A stretch of DNA of 64,000 nucleotides from Niallia sp. FSL W8-0635 (GCF_038007965.1 NZ_JBBOYD010000002.1:186001-250000); one strand, 5' to 3'. Counted from the stretch's first letter, positions 8,468-16,848 are shown. The notes: a model not told the origin generated them from the sequence alone. Translations and numbers: made by a program.

Positions 8468-9267
8468 GATAAGCCATTATCCTCTATAGCTAACCTGACA
8501 ATTTCCTCATCAATCAGTTCTTTCTTTAGTTGAGAGCCAAATAATAAACTGTTAATCGTTAATGTATTAATAACCCGTGGCCAACCTTGAGACCGTGATG
8601 CGATAGCTTCTACCGCGGTTTCTGTAAAGATGGTCATCTTCGCTCCTGCTAACTTCATATGATGATGAATATAATGGGAAACTTCCTCTCTGGATAATGG
8701 CTGAATCTCATATTTCATAATCATTCTCTGTGATAGTGGACGATGATGATTTAATGCTAATCGAGTCTTTAAATGTGGTAAGCCAGCTAAAACTAGGATA
8801 AATGGATTGGTTGAGTCCATATGAAAGTTAAATAATAGTGCTATATCCTGCAAAAAAGCATCTTTTGCCATATGCATTTCATCTAAAATGAAAACAGGTG
8901 TGATCTTACGTTCCCCTGCCATTCGCTCAATGCCTTGTTGAATTTGCCTAAAGAGATCGACTTTACGGAACTTCGGTTCCTCCCCTAAGCCATATACTAA
9001 CCCACGGTAAAAATCCATTACACCACCAGTTGAAAGGGGAAAATAGACTACGTGATATAAAGAAGGGTTTAATGACTCCTTAAAAGACCGTAAGGTAAAC
9101 GTTTTTCCTGCGCCAGGATCCCCAATAAGAAGACCCATTCCCTTCGATTTCTGTAAATAATTTAATGCGTTTAAAGCCCCTTGATAATCAGTGGAAGGAA
9201 ACGCATCCGAAGGGCGTATATCTTTCGAAAATGGTGCTTGAGCTAAAGAGTAAAAGGATTTATACAT
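8464..9267 (-). CDS. ExeA/TniB-type AAA ATPase of the transposon
   Basis: This 267-residue AAA+ ATPase has Walker A G-D-P-G-A-G-K-T (about residues 44-51) and Walker B V-F-I-L-D-E-M-H (about 125-132), followed by a sensor region. The N-terminus Y-K-S-F-Y-S-L-A-Q-A-P-F-S-K is typical of ExeA-like transposition ATPases. Such proteins (cf. MuB, TniB, IstB) bind DNA in an ATP-dependent way and present target sites to the transposase. The gene starts inside the 3' end of the transposase reading frame (8-bp overlap), as expected of an operon. It looks intact. Confidence 0.9.
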   Translation of the reverse strand: MYKSFYSLAQAPFSKDIRPSDAFPSTDYQGALNALNYLQKSKGMGLLIGDPGAGKTFTLRSFKESLNPSLYHVVYFPLSTGGVMDFYRGLVYGLGEEPKFRKVDLFRQIQQGIERMAGERKITPVFILDEMHMAKDAFLQDIALLFNFHMDSTNPFILVLAGLPHLKTRLALNHHRPLSQRMIMKYEIQPLSREEVSHYIHHHMKLAGAKMTIFTETAVEAIASRSQGWPRVINTLTINSLLFGSQLKKELIDEEIVRLAIEDNGLS

Positions 9268-10523
9268 GGTCTTGTTCCCCTTTCACTTCAGCTGTTTGAG
9301 ATAATGAAAATGGCGAGCGAGCCCGTTTTACATGCGCATTATCCTTCATGGATACAGGAATTGCTTCAGCGACTTTCTTATCATCCTCAAAGATATAGAC
9401 ACCATTTTCGTCTAGTCTCACATCGATAGAATGACCGATAAAACGGGAAGGTACTTCGTAGAGCTCTTTATTTAACGTAATCGTCCCATCAGCCTTTACT
9501 TTCCGGTGTTCTCGTTTCAAGAAGATGGTCTCAAGAATAGACAAATCCTCCAAAAATGTTATATCCTTTAGTTGAGATTGAAACACTTCATGGGGCGTTT
9601 TACCTCTCTAAAGAGGCATGAACTCTTCGGTGATAATCTTTCTCTAACCAGCTCCAGAATCGTTCATTTAACTCTTCTAGTGAATGAGCTGGATCGGCTT
9701 GTAATAACGGATAAAACCGTGTTTGAATCGTTTTAAACAACCTTTCTACCTTCCCTTTTGCACGGGGATCATACGGCTGCGTGTGAGCTAAAGTAATTCC
9801 GAGTTGGGCACAAGCATATTGAAGCGTTTCAGATCGATAGATCTTACCGTTGTCCGCATAAATGATGGTAGGTTTCCCTCTGCGAATTAAAGCCTCTTTC
9901 GTGACTACTCTTAATCCATCAAACTTCTCTGACGAGAAGAACTGTGCATACGGCACAAGACGAGAACAGTCATCAATATAGGCAATTAAAAATGTCTTTG
10001 TCTTTTTTCCATTAACGGGTACATAAGGTCCATGGGATAAATCAGCCTGCCACAACACATTCACCTTTTCGTGAGCGAACCGTTTTCTTTCTGGTATCGC
10101 CACCATTTGTTTTCCTACAAGGTTGTGTTTTTTTAATAATCGAATTATAGTAGAGTAAGATATTTGGTTTTTTTGTATCTCTCCACGCTCGATTAGTTGT
10201 TCGTAGAAAACACTAACCGGCATATGGGGAGATTTTTTTCGTATTTCAAGGACAAGATCTTGGTCATCAGGGGATAGTCTTCGAGAATTCCCTCGATCCA
10301 AGCGCTTCTTGGGCTTTAATGCTTCAAATCCATTTCTTCGATAATGAAGAAGCCACTCTTTCATTGTTTTCTCTGCAATTTTCCTTTCTCCATAATGGGG
10401 GACAGAATGAACCTTTCCCTCCATTCCATTTAAATATTCCTTCGAATCAACTTGCCCATTCAATAGGGGGGCTATTAGGCCATACCGAAATAGGGCCACT
10501 TGTTCACGCTCTTTTTCATTCAT
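9260..10523 (-). pseudogene. DDE (rve) transposase with C-terminal Mu-type domain, split by frameshift
   Basis: Translation starts best at ATG 10523 behind AAGGAGGAAGATTCC. The first part (to 9600) has an N-terminal helix-turn-helix region and an rve core with D (W-Q-A-D-L-S-H), D (I-Y-A-D-N-G-K) and E (R-A-K-G-K-V-E-R-L-F). It ends ...A-S-L-E-R then TAA. Dropping one base at about 9602 continues K-T-P-H-E-V-F-Q-S-Q-L-K into the 9260-9586 frame, the beta-barrel C-terminal domain. The gene therefore carries a one-base frameshift. AGG followed by TAA could in principle be a +1 shift site, but mutation is more likely. Confidence 0.85.
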
Positions 10524-10657
10524 GGAATCTTCCTCCTTTTTCATAGAAGGACGACCGGTCATCCATGGTTATTATTCTACTTTTTTCGATATTTTCTGAC
10601 TATGAAAAAGGTATGTGGGACAAAGAATATTTTTAAAGTCGCCTAAATATGATAGAA

Positions 10658-11188
10658 TTAATTTGCCATAAAGTATTTTGATAAGTGACCCCGTGACCTT
10701 CGTAAGAAGGGTGATTCGCCAAAATCAAGGATCATTTTCATATATTTTGTGGCTTCGCTATTTATATCCTCCGACATGCCACTTATCTTCCCCAAGCTGA
10801 TAAAGAAGCTATGAATCCAATTTATACATGTTAAGAAACGATTTAGATAAAACCTGACTAATTGGCGGCTGCCTTTTGCTTTTTTCCTTTGAAGAATTTT
10901 CTTCACTCGTTCTAAAACTGTATGAATAGTATGTTGAAAATACGGGATGAGAAAGTCCGGAAGAATAGAGATATTCACTTCACATTGTAAACATCTTAGG
11001 CGACAAATTGGGATCCGTACGGTTGTCTCATCAGTTATTCCATAACGCCAGTAATAGCCGTTACGATGAAGATTCCCATGGGAATGACATTTGCAGTTTG
11101 GGCATTGATCAAACAATGGAAATTCATTCTTTTTTCCTCTTTCCCCATACTCCACTAGGCTAATACCAAAATCATGAAATTTGATCAT
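10658..11188 (-). CDS. DUF6431-like zinc-ribbon protein of the transposon
   Basis: The ATG at 11188 follows AGAAGGGGGAG. The 176-residue protein has C-P-N-C-K-C-H, H-G-N-L-H-R-N-G-Y-Y-W-R, then R-I-P-I-C-R-L-R-C-L-Q-C and a Leu/Pro segment S-I-L-P-D-F-L-I-P-Y. This is the transposase-like zinc ribbon that I recognise as DUF6431. It sits next to the right inverted repeat upstream of the transposase, so it belongs to the same element. A role in DNA binding is inferred from the Cys pairs. Confidence 0.75.
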   Translation of the reverse strand: MIKFHDFGISLVEYGERGKKNEFPLFDQCPNCKCHSHGNLHRNGYYWRYGITDETTVRIPICRLRCLQCEVNISILPDFLIPYFQHTIHTVLERVKKILQRKKAKGSRQLVRFYLNRFLTCINWIHSFFISLGKISGMSEDINSEATKYMKMILDFGESPFLRRSRGHLSKYFMAN

Positions 11189-11210
11189 AAAAAAACTCCC
11201 CCTTCTAATA

Positions 11211-11238
11211 TGCAAAAAATTTAGCACATTATTCCAGA
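11211..11238 (-). repeat. Right terminal inverted repeat of transposon
   Basis: The plus strand reads TTTAGCACATTATTCCAGA, the reverse complement of the left-end sequence at 8118-8136 except for two positions. It marks the right boundary of the transposon, just upstream of the DUF6431 gene. Confidence 0.7.
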
Positions 11239-11716
11239 GAAGTATATAAACAATTCTGAAGGAATTTGAAAATTCCAACGGTATTTGAGAGGATATAAAG
11301 TGACAGTTTACAGTAGTAGATATTTACCCATAAGTAGTTTGGAACTGGATATAAAAATAAATCAAAAAGAATTGGATGGATTAGAAGAAGAGGAAATCTC
11401 TTATCCTGAGATACAAGGACAAATTGAAACCTTAGAAAAATCGTGCTATCCTTTTAAACCGGATTTTCCAGCTGGAAGAACGGATGCCAATTGGTATGTT
11501 TCTCCTTGTCAAGAATACGGTTGTTGGATAGTTAATGATTATAAGAAGCCAATTGTATTAGTTAGTCCTAATCCTGGAGAAAAAGTCTATAAGTCGGCAG
11601 TACCACTTCATAATCATAATGCATCAATAGGTTTAGCATCACGAATAGCTTGGTATATTGATGAAAATGGTATAGGGCGATATGTAACCTTACTCAATGG
11701 ACATATTCTAAACTAA
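11237..11716 (+). pseudogene. 3' part of the gene split by the transposon
   Basis: The frame is open from the transposon's right edge, meets TGA at 11267-11269, then runs to 11716. The TGA lies where Trp would fit (G-I-stop-K-F-Q-R-Y). The readable part has F-P-A-G-R-T-D-A-N-W-Y-V-S-P-C-Q-E-Y-G-C-W-I-V-N and ends L-L-N-G-H-I-L-N. A TTG at 11285 could serve as a start but has no good Shine-Dalgarno. With 7909-8127 it probably formed one cysteine-containing protein. I do not recognise the family. Confidence 0.55.
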
Positions 11717-11800
11717 CAAAGCCATCAAAGTTTGAAGTAAACGTTGATATCTAGCGATTCAAAGGATATAATAATATCAATTAATTGAATATCTAAAGGG

Positions 11801-11857
11801 AAAAACCCTATCTGAGTTAGACACTTTTATGGTGTCTTACTTAAGATAGGGTTTTTT
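11801..11857 (+). terminator. Rho-independent terminator or attenuator with nested stem
   Basis: AAAACCCTATCT pairs with AGATAGGGTTTT and encloses a second stem, GACAC/GGTGTC, followed by seven T. It lies 24 nt before the next ATG (11881), so it may either end upstream transcription or attenuate the pseudo-receiver gene. Confidence 0.85.
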
Positions 11858-11880
11858 TGATTTCTTAGGGAGGACCAGCT

Positions 11881-12327
11881 ATGAAGGAATGTATTTTTAT
11901 TGTTGAAAATGAGAATATTACTTTTCGCAAAGGCTTTAAAGATCTATTGGAGGTGAAATTCGGTAAAGATTATATAGTCTCGACAAAAGATAGTCTACAA
12001 GATACTTTACGTGGTGAGCCAAAACTTATAATTCTCACACAAGAGGCTTTAAAAGAAGTAAAAGCTATGGATAAGATAAAGACTTTGTACGAGTATGGTA
12101 CTAAGTTCATTTTGATTAAGGAAAATGATAATGGGTTTCCTTTTGAATTAAATATGTTTAACGGTTTTTTATCCAAACGAATGCCTACTAAAGAAATGAC
12201 TGAAGCGATAGAAAACGTATTGTTACATGGAACAATCTATGTTCACCCTGATATAGGTGCATATATCTTATCAAAATATAACCGATTTGTTAATGTCTTA
12301 AAAACAAAAGAAGAGATTCGGTTGTGA
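11881..12327 (+). CDS. Pseudo-receiver domain protein (degenerate NarL-type response regulator without HTH)
   Basis: GGGAGGACC precedes ATG 11881. The 148-residue product starts C-I-F-I-V-E-N-E-N-I-T-F-R-K-G-F-K-D-L-L-E, closely resembling NarL/LuxR-type receivers (I-V-E-D-H-x-x-F-R-x-G). The acidic pocket is E-N-E, and the phospho-acceptor strand reads L-I-I-L-T-Q-E-A with Thr instead of Asp. After the alpha5 region (I-Y-V-H-P-D-I-G-A-Y-I-L) the usual LuxR helix-turn-helix is absent. It is probably a phosphorylation-independent protein-binding module. A decayed regulator is the alternative. Confidence 0.75.
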   Translation: MKECIFIVENENITFRKGFKDLLEVKFGKDYIVSTKDSLQDTLRGEPKLIILTQEALKEVKAMDKIKTLYEYGTKFILIKENDNGFPFELNMFNGFLSKRMPTKEMTEAIENVLLHGTIYVHPDIGAYILSKYNRFVNVLKTKEEIRL

Positions 12328-12363
12328 ATGATGTAATGAAAGTTTTGTTTTATTTAAAAAAAG

Positions 12364-12391
12364 TTGTATTTGTGGTATTTTGTGTTATGAT
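12364..12391 (+). promoter_or_regulatory. Putative sigma-A promoter for the DUF2325 gene
   Basis: TTGTAT (12364-12369), a 16-bp spacer and TATGAT (12386-12391) lie about 30 nt upstream of the ATG at 12423. The match is reasonable by eye. Confidence 0.5.
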
Positions 12392-12422
12392 TATTTTAAA
12401 TTAAGTAATTGGAGTGATCATA

Positions 12423-12734
12423 ATGGCAAATACATTGTTGGTTGTTGGTGGAAATCAAGATAAAACGTTCAAAAAAATGGGCGACAGATTTGAGCTTAAA
12501 GTGCTACATCATCCTGGAGAATCGAAAAAGTCAGGAAATAAAAAAGAATACCAAACGTTAATCAATAAGGCGGATTGTGTAGTTGTGTTAAAAGGGGCAA
12601 TAAATCGTAAATCTATGATTATGGTTAAGGAGATTTGCAAAGAGCAAAACAAAACAATTGTTTATCATCAAGGACGCGGAGTAACTGGAGCAATTCAATC
12701 ATCACTTGCTTATTTTGAAGGATTGTCTGCATAA
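12423..12734 (+). CDS. DUF2325 domain protein
   Basis: ATG 12423 has TTGGAGTGATCATA upstream; the earlier in-frame start at 12414 would remove that spacing. The 103-residue protein reads L-L-V-V-G-G-N-Q-D-K, H-H-P-G-E, K-A-D-C-V-V-V-L-K-G-A and H-Q-G-R-G-V-T-G-A-I, the hallmarks of DUF2325, a small Rossmann-like fold with a conserved Cys. Family members are common in Firmicutes and often sit on plasmids. Their biochemical role is not established. It heads a short run of element genes on the plus strand. Confidence 0.85.
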   Translation: MANTLLVVGGNQDKTFKKMGDRFELKVLHHPGESKKSGNKKEYQTLINKADCVVVLKGAINRKSMIMVKEICKEQNKTIVYHQGRGVTGAIQSSLAYFEGLSA

Positions 12735-12749
12735 AAAGGAGCTAAGATA

Positions 12750-13157
12750 ATGTTCTTCATTACTACGGACATTAAAGGTGTAAAAGGTAAGATTTGCGTA
12801 TTTTATAAAATTTCTTTTTCAGATGAAAAATTTGAAAAGTATTTATTAGAATTAGCTTACCAAAAGGTAACCATACATTTAGAAATTAAAAAGAAACATT
12901 TTCATTTGTTTAGTAGAAATAAAGGAGCAAAAATCATTTTCTCTGATAGTTTGCTAACAAAGGATCAGGACTGTTTAGAGGACTATATTTTGAGCGGAAC
13001 GACATTCTCCTTTTCTGAGATGGAAGAGGCATTAGAGTTTGCAAAAAATGTTAGAAAAGCAACTATATCTTATTTGAGAAAGCAAGAGAAGAAGTATAAA
13101 TGGAAATGCCGCCAAGTTAATTGGAGCACATATGTTAAAGCTAAATTTATGTTATGA
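12750..13157 (+). CDS. Hypothetical protein
   Basis: AAAAAGGAG precedes the ATG at 12750, 15 nt after the DUF2325 stop. The 135-residue product is basic and soluble, alternating beta strands (K-V-T-I-H-L-E-I-K-K-K-H-F-H-L-F) with a C-terminal helix rich in Lys/Arg (R-K-Q-E-K-K-Y-K-W-K-C-R). It overlaps the next ORF by 4 bp if that one starts at 13154. I do not recognise the family. The size and charge would suit a nucleic-acid-binding accessory protein, but that is conjecture. Confidence 0.7.
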   Translation: MFFITTDIKGVKGKICVFYKISFSDEKFEKYLLELAYQKVTIHLEIKKKHFHLFSRNKGAKIIFSDSLLTKDQDCLEDYILSGTTFSFSEMEEALEFAKNVRKATISYLRKQEKKYKWKCRQVNWSTYVKAKFML

Positions 13158-13171
13158 AAGGAAGACATAAA

Positions 13172-14017
13172 ATGATATCAGCTATGTTTCGTGATGGAAG
13201 GATTATCTCTATTAATGAATATAATGATGATCTACACAGTCAACAAATTTATTGTATCGATAAAAGCTGCAAGGCACCATTGGTTCATGTAAAAGGTAAC
13301 GAAAGAACAACACCATATTTTAAAACTACAGGTAAAAATGAATCTAAGCATACTTCTTCCTGTGGATTTTACAGACCTCTATCGTTTGAAGAGAGCCTTT
13401 CGAAAATTAATGACTATCAAAGTGATTTTATAGATCAAGGGTTAAGTGAAACAGTGATTAAATTAAGTTTTAATAAATTAGACCCTGATTATGAACCTAG
13501 AAGAATCCAAAGAGAAGACAAAGATGAAGAAAAAAAGAATAAGGAAACTATTAAAATAAAAAACGAAACCGCTCCTCCTAACAGCATAAGCTCACTGAAA
13601 TCTATTGTTAAATTGTTTTCCACTTATGAACCAGATATTCTTAGTAGTATTTTAATTCAAGTGAAAGGCCACAAAATCCCTATTTCCAATTTGATTTTGT
13701 CCCAAGAGGTAGCTCATGAGAAGTTATGGTCTGATATGGCTGTACTTAACCTTCCTTATTTAGTTCATGGAGAGATAGAAGCAATAAATAGAAGAGAAAA
13801 AGTTATTTACTTGAACTTTAAAAAAATTAATAATATCCCTTTTTCAATCGTTATCTTTGAAAAATACTTTAAATATTTCACTTATACGGATGAAGAATTA
13901 ATCGGAAAGTACATTCTTTGTTGGGGACACCTACATAAAAATACATTTAACGATAAGAGTTTTACCAATCTACTAATTAAATCGGACGAATATATAGAAA
14001 TCATTAAAAAAGGATGA
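13172..14017 (+). CDS. CoiA/DUF7828-like zinc-motif protein with C-terminal OB-like region
   Basis: ATG 13172 follows AAAGGAAGACATAAA, so this start is preferred over the in-frame 13154. The N-terminus reads I-Y-C-I-D-K-S-C-K-A-P-L-V-H-V-K and P-Y-F-K-T ... K-H-T-S-S-C-G-F-Y. This treble-clef-like Cys/His pattern recalls the N-terminal domain of CoiA-type proteins. The last 120 residues look beta-rich (L-P-Y-L-V-H-G-E-I-E-A-I-N, then I-L-C-W-G-H-L), compatible with an OB fold that binds single-stranded DNA. The middle is charged linker. Function in element processing is inferred. Confidence 0.6.
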   Translation: MISAMFRDGRIISINEYNDDLHSQQIYCIDKSCKAPLVHVKGNERTTPYFKTTGKNESKHTSSCGFYRPLSFEESLSKINDYQSDFIDQGLSETVIKLSFNKLDPDYEPRRIQREDKDEEKKNKETIKIKNETAPPNSISSLKSIVKLFSTYEPDILSSILIQVKGHKIPISNLILSQEVAHEKLWSDMAVLNLPYLVHGEIEAINRREKVIYLNFKKINNIPFSIVIFEKYFKYFTYTDEELIGKYILCWGHLHKNTFNDKSFTNLLIKSDEYIEIIKKG

Positions 14018-14023
14018 ATTAAT

Positions 14024-14188
14024 TTGATCAGACAAGAAGTAATAGAAACCTTAGAAGGCAACCTAATAAAAGGGGTATTTTTAGGGGGATGTTTCTCCAT
14101 TCCGTTATGGATTTGTTTGATAGGTTGGATAAAGCTATTTATATCTATAATGGAATATTTTTTTGAAACGGGTTTCCCCTACATATAG
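14024..14188 (+). CDS. Small membrane protein, 54 residues
   Basis: The start is TTG 14024, preceded by AAAAAAGGATG that overlaps the previous stop region. The product has a charged N-terminus (I-R-Q-E-V-I-E-T-L-E) and one or two hydrophobic helices (G-V-F-L-G-G-C-F-S-I-P-L-W-I-C-L-I-G-W), ending F-P-Y-I. It is too short for most gene finders. Codon use and spacing fit the operon. The function is unknown. Confidence 0.55.
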   Translation: MIRQEVIETLEGNLIKGVFLGGCFSIPLWICLIGWIKLFISIMEYFFETGFPYI

Positions 14189-14230
14189 AAAATTTCAACT
14201 TGTAGGAGAAACAAAAAGGTGAGGTTGTAC

Positions 14231-14524
14231 ATGAAAAGGGTGGGTTACTTAACTAAGAAAACCTCTAAAGGAAAGGTGTATTTGTATATTCGTAAATCTT
14301 ATAGAGAGGGGAAGAAGGTAAAACATCAATATATATATGGATTTGGACCAATTGAAACGGCCAAAGAAAAGCTATATAAAATTTTTGAGGAAGAAATAGA
14401 ATTCCCAAAAGAATTGAAGATAAATGGATTTAATCTAGATGATGTCTATGATTGGATATTAACTTTAGAAACAGGTGTAACAAAAAGTGGAAGGTTATTT
14501 GATATAGGCTGTTTTCGAAAATAG
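14231..14524 (+). CDS. Small basic hypothetical protein
   Basis: ATG 14231 follows AAAAAGGTGAGG; GTG 14219 is a less likely start. The 97-residue product has a beta-rich, very basic N-terminus (V-Y-L-Y-I-R-K-S-Y-R-E-G-K-K-V-K-H-Q) that recalls the N-terminal beta sheet of IS1634-type transposases (Y-x-x-I-V-E-S-Y-R). An acidic helical C-terminus follows. No catalytic motif is present, so it is not a transposase. A DNA- or RNA-binding role is possible. The family is unknown. Confidence 0.6.
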   Translation: MKRVGYLTKKTSKGKVYLYIRKSYREGKKVKHQYIYGFGPIETAKEKLYKIFEEEIEFPKELKINGFNLDDVYDWILTLETGVTKSGRLFDIGCFRK

Positions 14525-14543
14525 ATAGGAGTATAGATATAAG

Positions 14544-15077
14544 ATGATGAGTCAAGAAGAGAGAACAAAAATGAAAACATATGTAAGGAAAATTCTTATT
14601 TTTTTTATAGTATTGTTCATCGTAAGATCATTTATTTTTGTTCCTTTAAAGGTAGATGGAGAATCTATGAAGCCTACACTACAGAATGGTGATTTAGTTC
14701 TAATAAATAAATTTAATACACCGGATAGATTTTCAATCATAATTGCCCGTCTTCCATCAGGAGAGAAAATAGTAAAGCGAGTAATTGGGTTGCCAGGTGA
14801 AACGGTCCAATACAAGAACAATCAATTGTTTATAAATAATGAAGCTATTGATGAGGTGTTTATACCTAAAAACAAAGATATTTATACGGAAGATTATGCT
14901 TTAGTGGGGAAAGTACCAGCTGATCATTTATTTGTATTAGGGGATAATAGACAATTTAGTACGGATAGTAGAGAAATAGGAACAATTCCTATTGAAAGTG
15001 TAGAAGGCTGCATTGGAATGCGTTATTGGCCTTTAAACAAAGTGTCTATTTCAATCGGAAAGGATAGTTTTAAATGA
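14544..15077 (+). CDS. Signal peptidase I
   Basis: Type I signal peptidases remove signal peptides from exported proteins at the outer membrane face. One N-terminal transmembrane helix (about residues 15-33) is followed by the catalytic serine in G-E-S-M-K-P-T (Ser41) and the general-base lysine in V-K-R-V-I-G-L-P-G (Lys78). The late box G-D-N-R-x-x-S-x-D-S-R-E is also present. At 177 residues it has the normal Gram-positive size. It is embedded among element genes for exported or membrane proteins (15074-17600), so a dedicated peptidase for that module is likely. Confidence 0.93.
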   Translation: MMSQEERTKMKTYVRKILIFFIVLFIVRSFIFVPLKVDGESMKPTLQNGDLVLINKFNTPDRFSIIIARLPSGEKIVKRVIGLPGETVQYKNNQLFINNEAIDEVFIPKNKDIYTEDYALVGKVPADHLFVLGDNRQFSTDSREIGTIPIESVEGCIGMRYWPLNKVSISIGKDSFK

Positions 15078-15484
15078 TTATTTTTCTTCTAATATGTGTT
15101 ATATCGTTAATGTTTGTTATTGACTACTTGAAAAGAAATATAACGGAGTTGAAAAAAGAACAACGAAGAGACAGTTTGGAACATAGAAAAATCCAACAAT
15201 TTATAAACGTAAGGAATGGTACTGAAATAAGAGAACGAAGTGGAATGAAAAATGGGCAATTGAAAGGTTACTCTAATAAAAGCAGTTATGAAACTAACAA
15301 AAACTCTAATGAGTTTTTCAATAATAATTTTTATTTTGAAAATGGAAATGTACTAAGGGAAATGATTGAAAATTCAAACGAGTAATCAAGTAGTTCTGAT
15401 TATACAAACAATAATTCTTATGATTATTCATCTAGTGATTATAGTAATGACTCTTCAAGTGATAGTTCTTCATCTTTTGATTAA
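15074..15484 (+). pseudogene. Membrane-anchored coiled-coil protein with Ser/Asp-rich tail, internal TAA
   Basis: The ATG at 15074 overlaps the signal peptidase stop. An N-terminal hydrophobic helix (F-L-L-I-C-V-I-S-L-M-F-V-I) is followed by a charged coiled-coil-like stretch and an Asn/Ser-rich segment. The frame stops at TAA 15383-15385 but then stays open for 32 codons, encoding S-S-S-S-D-Y-T-N-N-N-S-Y-D-Y-S-S-S-D-Y, up to the real-looking stop at 15482-15484. That tail ends 13 nt before the next gene and is compositionally typical, so TAA is probably a nonsense mutation. The shorter 103-residue protein may still function. Confidence 0.7.
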
Positions 15485-15497
15485 GGAGGAAAATGTA

Positions 15498-16844
15498 ATG
15501 AACCAAAAAATAGCAATAATGACCCTCAGTATTATTTTATTATTTTTCACAGCATATAGTACAGCCTCTGCAAAGGTATCTTTAGGGAAAACCGGAGGTT
15601 CTAGTGTGAAAAGTTCTTCTATTAATAGCGGTAAGGTTAGCTCAGTGAAATCAAAAAATAATACAAAAACCAATGCAAAAACTAGTCCTAGTAATATTAA
15701 AAGTAAAAATGCTGCAGCAAATGCAACTAAAGGAAAAAATAAATATAAAGGACAAGCTTATTATAAGGGGAATAATTTTAGCAAAACATTATTAACCGCT
15801 GCTGGTGTGTATTTGATTTTAGATTCTGTGACCAATGAAGGAGATCCGATATACGTTTCTGCTGAAACAGGCGAACCAGTTAAAGTTGAAGAATTGAAAG
15901 ATGTAAAAGCTGTTGAGGATACTGAACCGATTACTGAAGAAGAAAAGGAAGAGGCGAGCAAAAAGGTAAATAGTTATTATGAATTAATAAGACAAGGGAA
16001 TTATGGAACAGCAATTAAAGAGCTGTTACTATCTAAACCGGAAATTGAAAGTCAATTAGTGCCTGAAGAAAAGAGAAATACCTCTGATATTCAACAAGTA
16101 ATAAAACAAATATCCCAATTTTATACTAGCAAAGTTAATTCTGTTGCTACTTTTAGCATAGAAGATGCTAAGGAAATCGATGGAAGAAGTATTTTGTTTA
16201 CTGCTTCGTTAACTGACTCCAAAAAATATACCTATCAAGAAAGAATCGTTGCTATTAAGTTTGAAAATCAATGGTATTTAACTTTTGAACTAGTAGATGA
16301 TGCTGTTAACCAAGTGATCGATAAACATGATTTAACCCCAAGGGAAGTAGTTACTAAATATTATAAAGAAGTAATAAATGCAAACTATGGGGCTGCAAGC
16401 ACTTTAGTCTCTAAAAATCAAAGCTTTACAAAGGGGAAGACAGATGAAGAAATTAAAACTGAAATGATTGAAGCATTTAGTGAAAACGAAAACCCGTTAT
16501 CATCAATAGACATACTTAAAGAGAAAAAAGAAAATGATCAAATGTATTCTTTCACCGTTAATCTAACTCATCTATATCCTGGATTTTTTGACGATTATAT
16601 AGAGAAAACAACTGAGGTTGAAATTAAAGCTTTATATGAGGGAGGAATGTGGAAGCTTAACTTTGATGACGAGAAAAAGGCAAGTAGCAAAAACGAATCT
16701 CCCTTTTTATCACTAGATGATTTAAAGATTCTGCTACATATCGTCTTTATAGGTGCTTTATGTATTTCAATAGCGATAATGTTAAGCAATGGTTTAAAAG
16801 ATAGGAAGAAGCTTAAAATGGCCATTATAAAAGGGAGAAGGTAA
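15498..16844 (+). CDS. Exported, C-terminally anchored protein with tandem NTF2-like repeats
   Basis: TTAAGGAGGAAAATGTA precedes ATG 15498; upstream in-frame codons from 15366 overlap another gene and are rejected. The 448-residue product has a signal peptide (to about A-S-A-K), then a Ser/Lys/Asn-rich low-complexity region and a short hydrophobic helix (L-L-T-A-A-G-V-Y-L-I-L). Two similar units follow (Y-Y-E-L-I-R-Q-G-N-Y-G-T-A and Y-Y-K-E-V-I-N-A-N-Y-G-A-A), reading like tandem NTF2/DUF4878 folds. A C-terminal transmembrane helix comes before a basic tail. It is a plausible surface component of the transfer apparatus; the role is inferred. Confidence 0.8.
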   Translation: MNQKIAIMTLSIILLFFTAYSTASAKVSLGKTGGSSVKSSSINSGKVSSVKSKNNTKTNAKTSPSNIKSKNAAANATKGKNKYKGQAYYKGNNFSKTLLTAAGVYLILDSVTNEGDPIYVSAETGEPVKVEELKDVKAVEDTEPITEEEKEEASKKVNSYYELIRQGNYGTAIKELLLSKPEIESQLVPEEKRNTSDIQQVIKQISQFYTSKVNSVATFSIEDAKEIDGRSILFTASLTDSKKYTYQERIVAIKFENQWYLTFELVDDAVNQVIDKHDLTPREVVTKYYKEVINANYGAASTLVSKNQSFTKGKTDEEIKTEMIEAFSENENPLSSIDILKEKKENDQMYSFTVNLTHLYPGFFDDYIEKTTEVEIKALYEGGMWKLNFDDEKKASSKNESPFLSLDDLKILLHIVFIGALCISIAIMLSNGLKDRKKLKMAIIKGRR

Positions 16845-16848
16845 TAAC

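Larger units (their letters stand above)
8118..11238 (-). mobile_element. 3.1-kb transposon: DDE transposase, ExeA-type ATPase, DUF5348 and DUF6431 genes
   Basis: Imperfect inverted repeats bound it. The left end (8118-8143) reads TCTGAAATAATGTGCTATTT and the reverse complement of the right end (11211-11238) reads TCTGGAATAATGTGCTAAAT. All four internal genes run on the minus strand: DUF6431, DDE transposase (frameshifted), AAA ATPase, DUF5348. A DDE recombinase with an AAA ATPase is the layout of Tn552/Tn5053-like transposons. No clear target-site duplication was found, so the exact outer bases are uncertain. The transposase frameshift probably immobilises this copy. Confidence 0.75.

Noticed and set aside
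9789..9995. Target-site duplication for the transposon
   Set aside because: Bases flanking the presumed ends (about 8113-8117 and 11239-11243) do not form a direct repeat, so no duplication is claimed.
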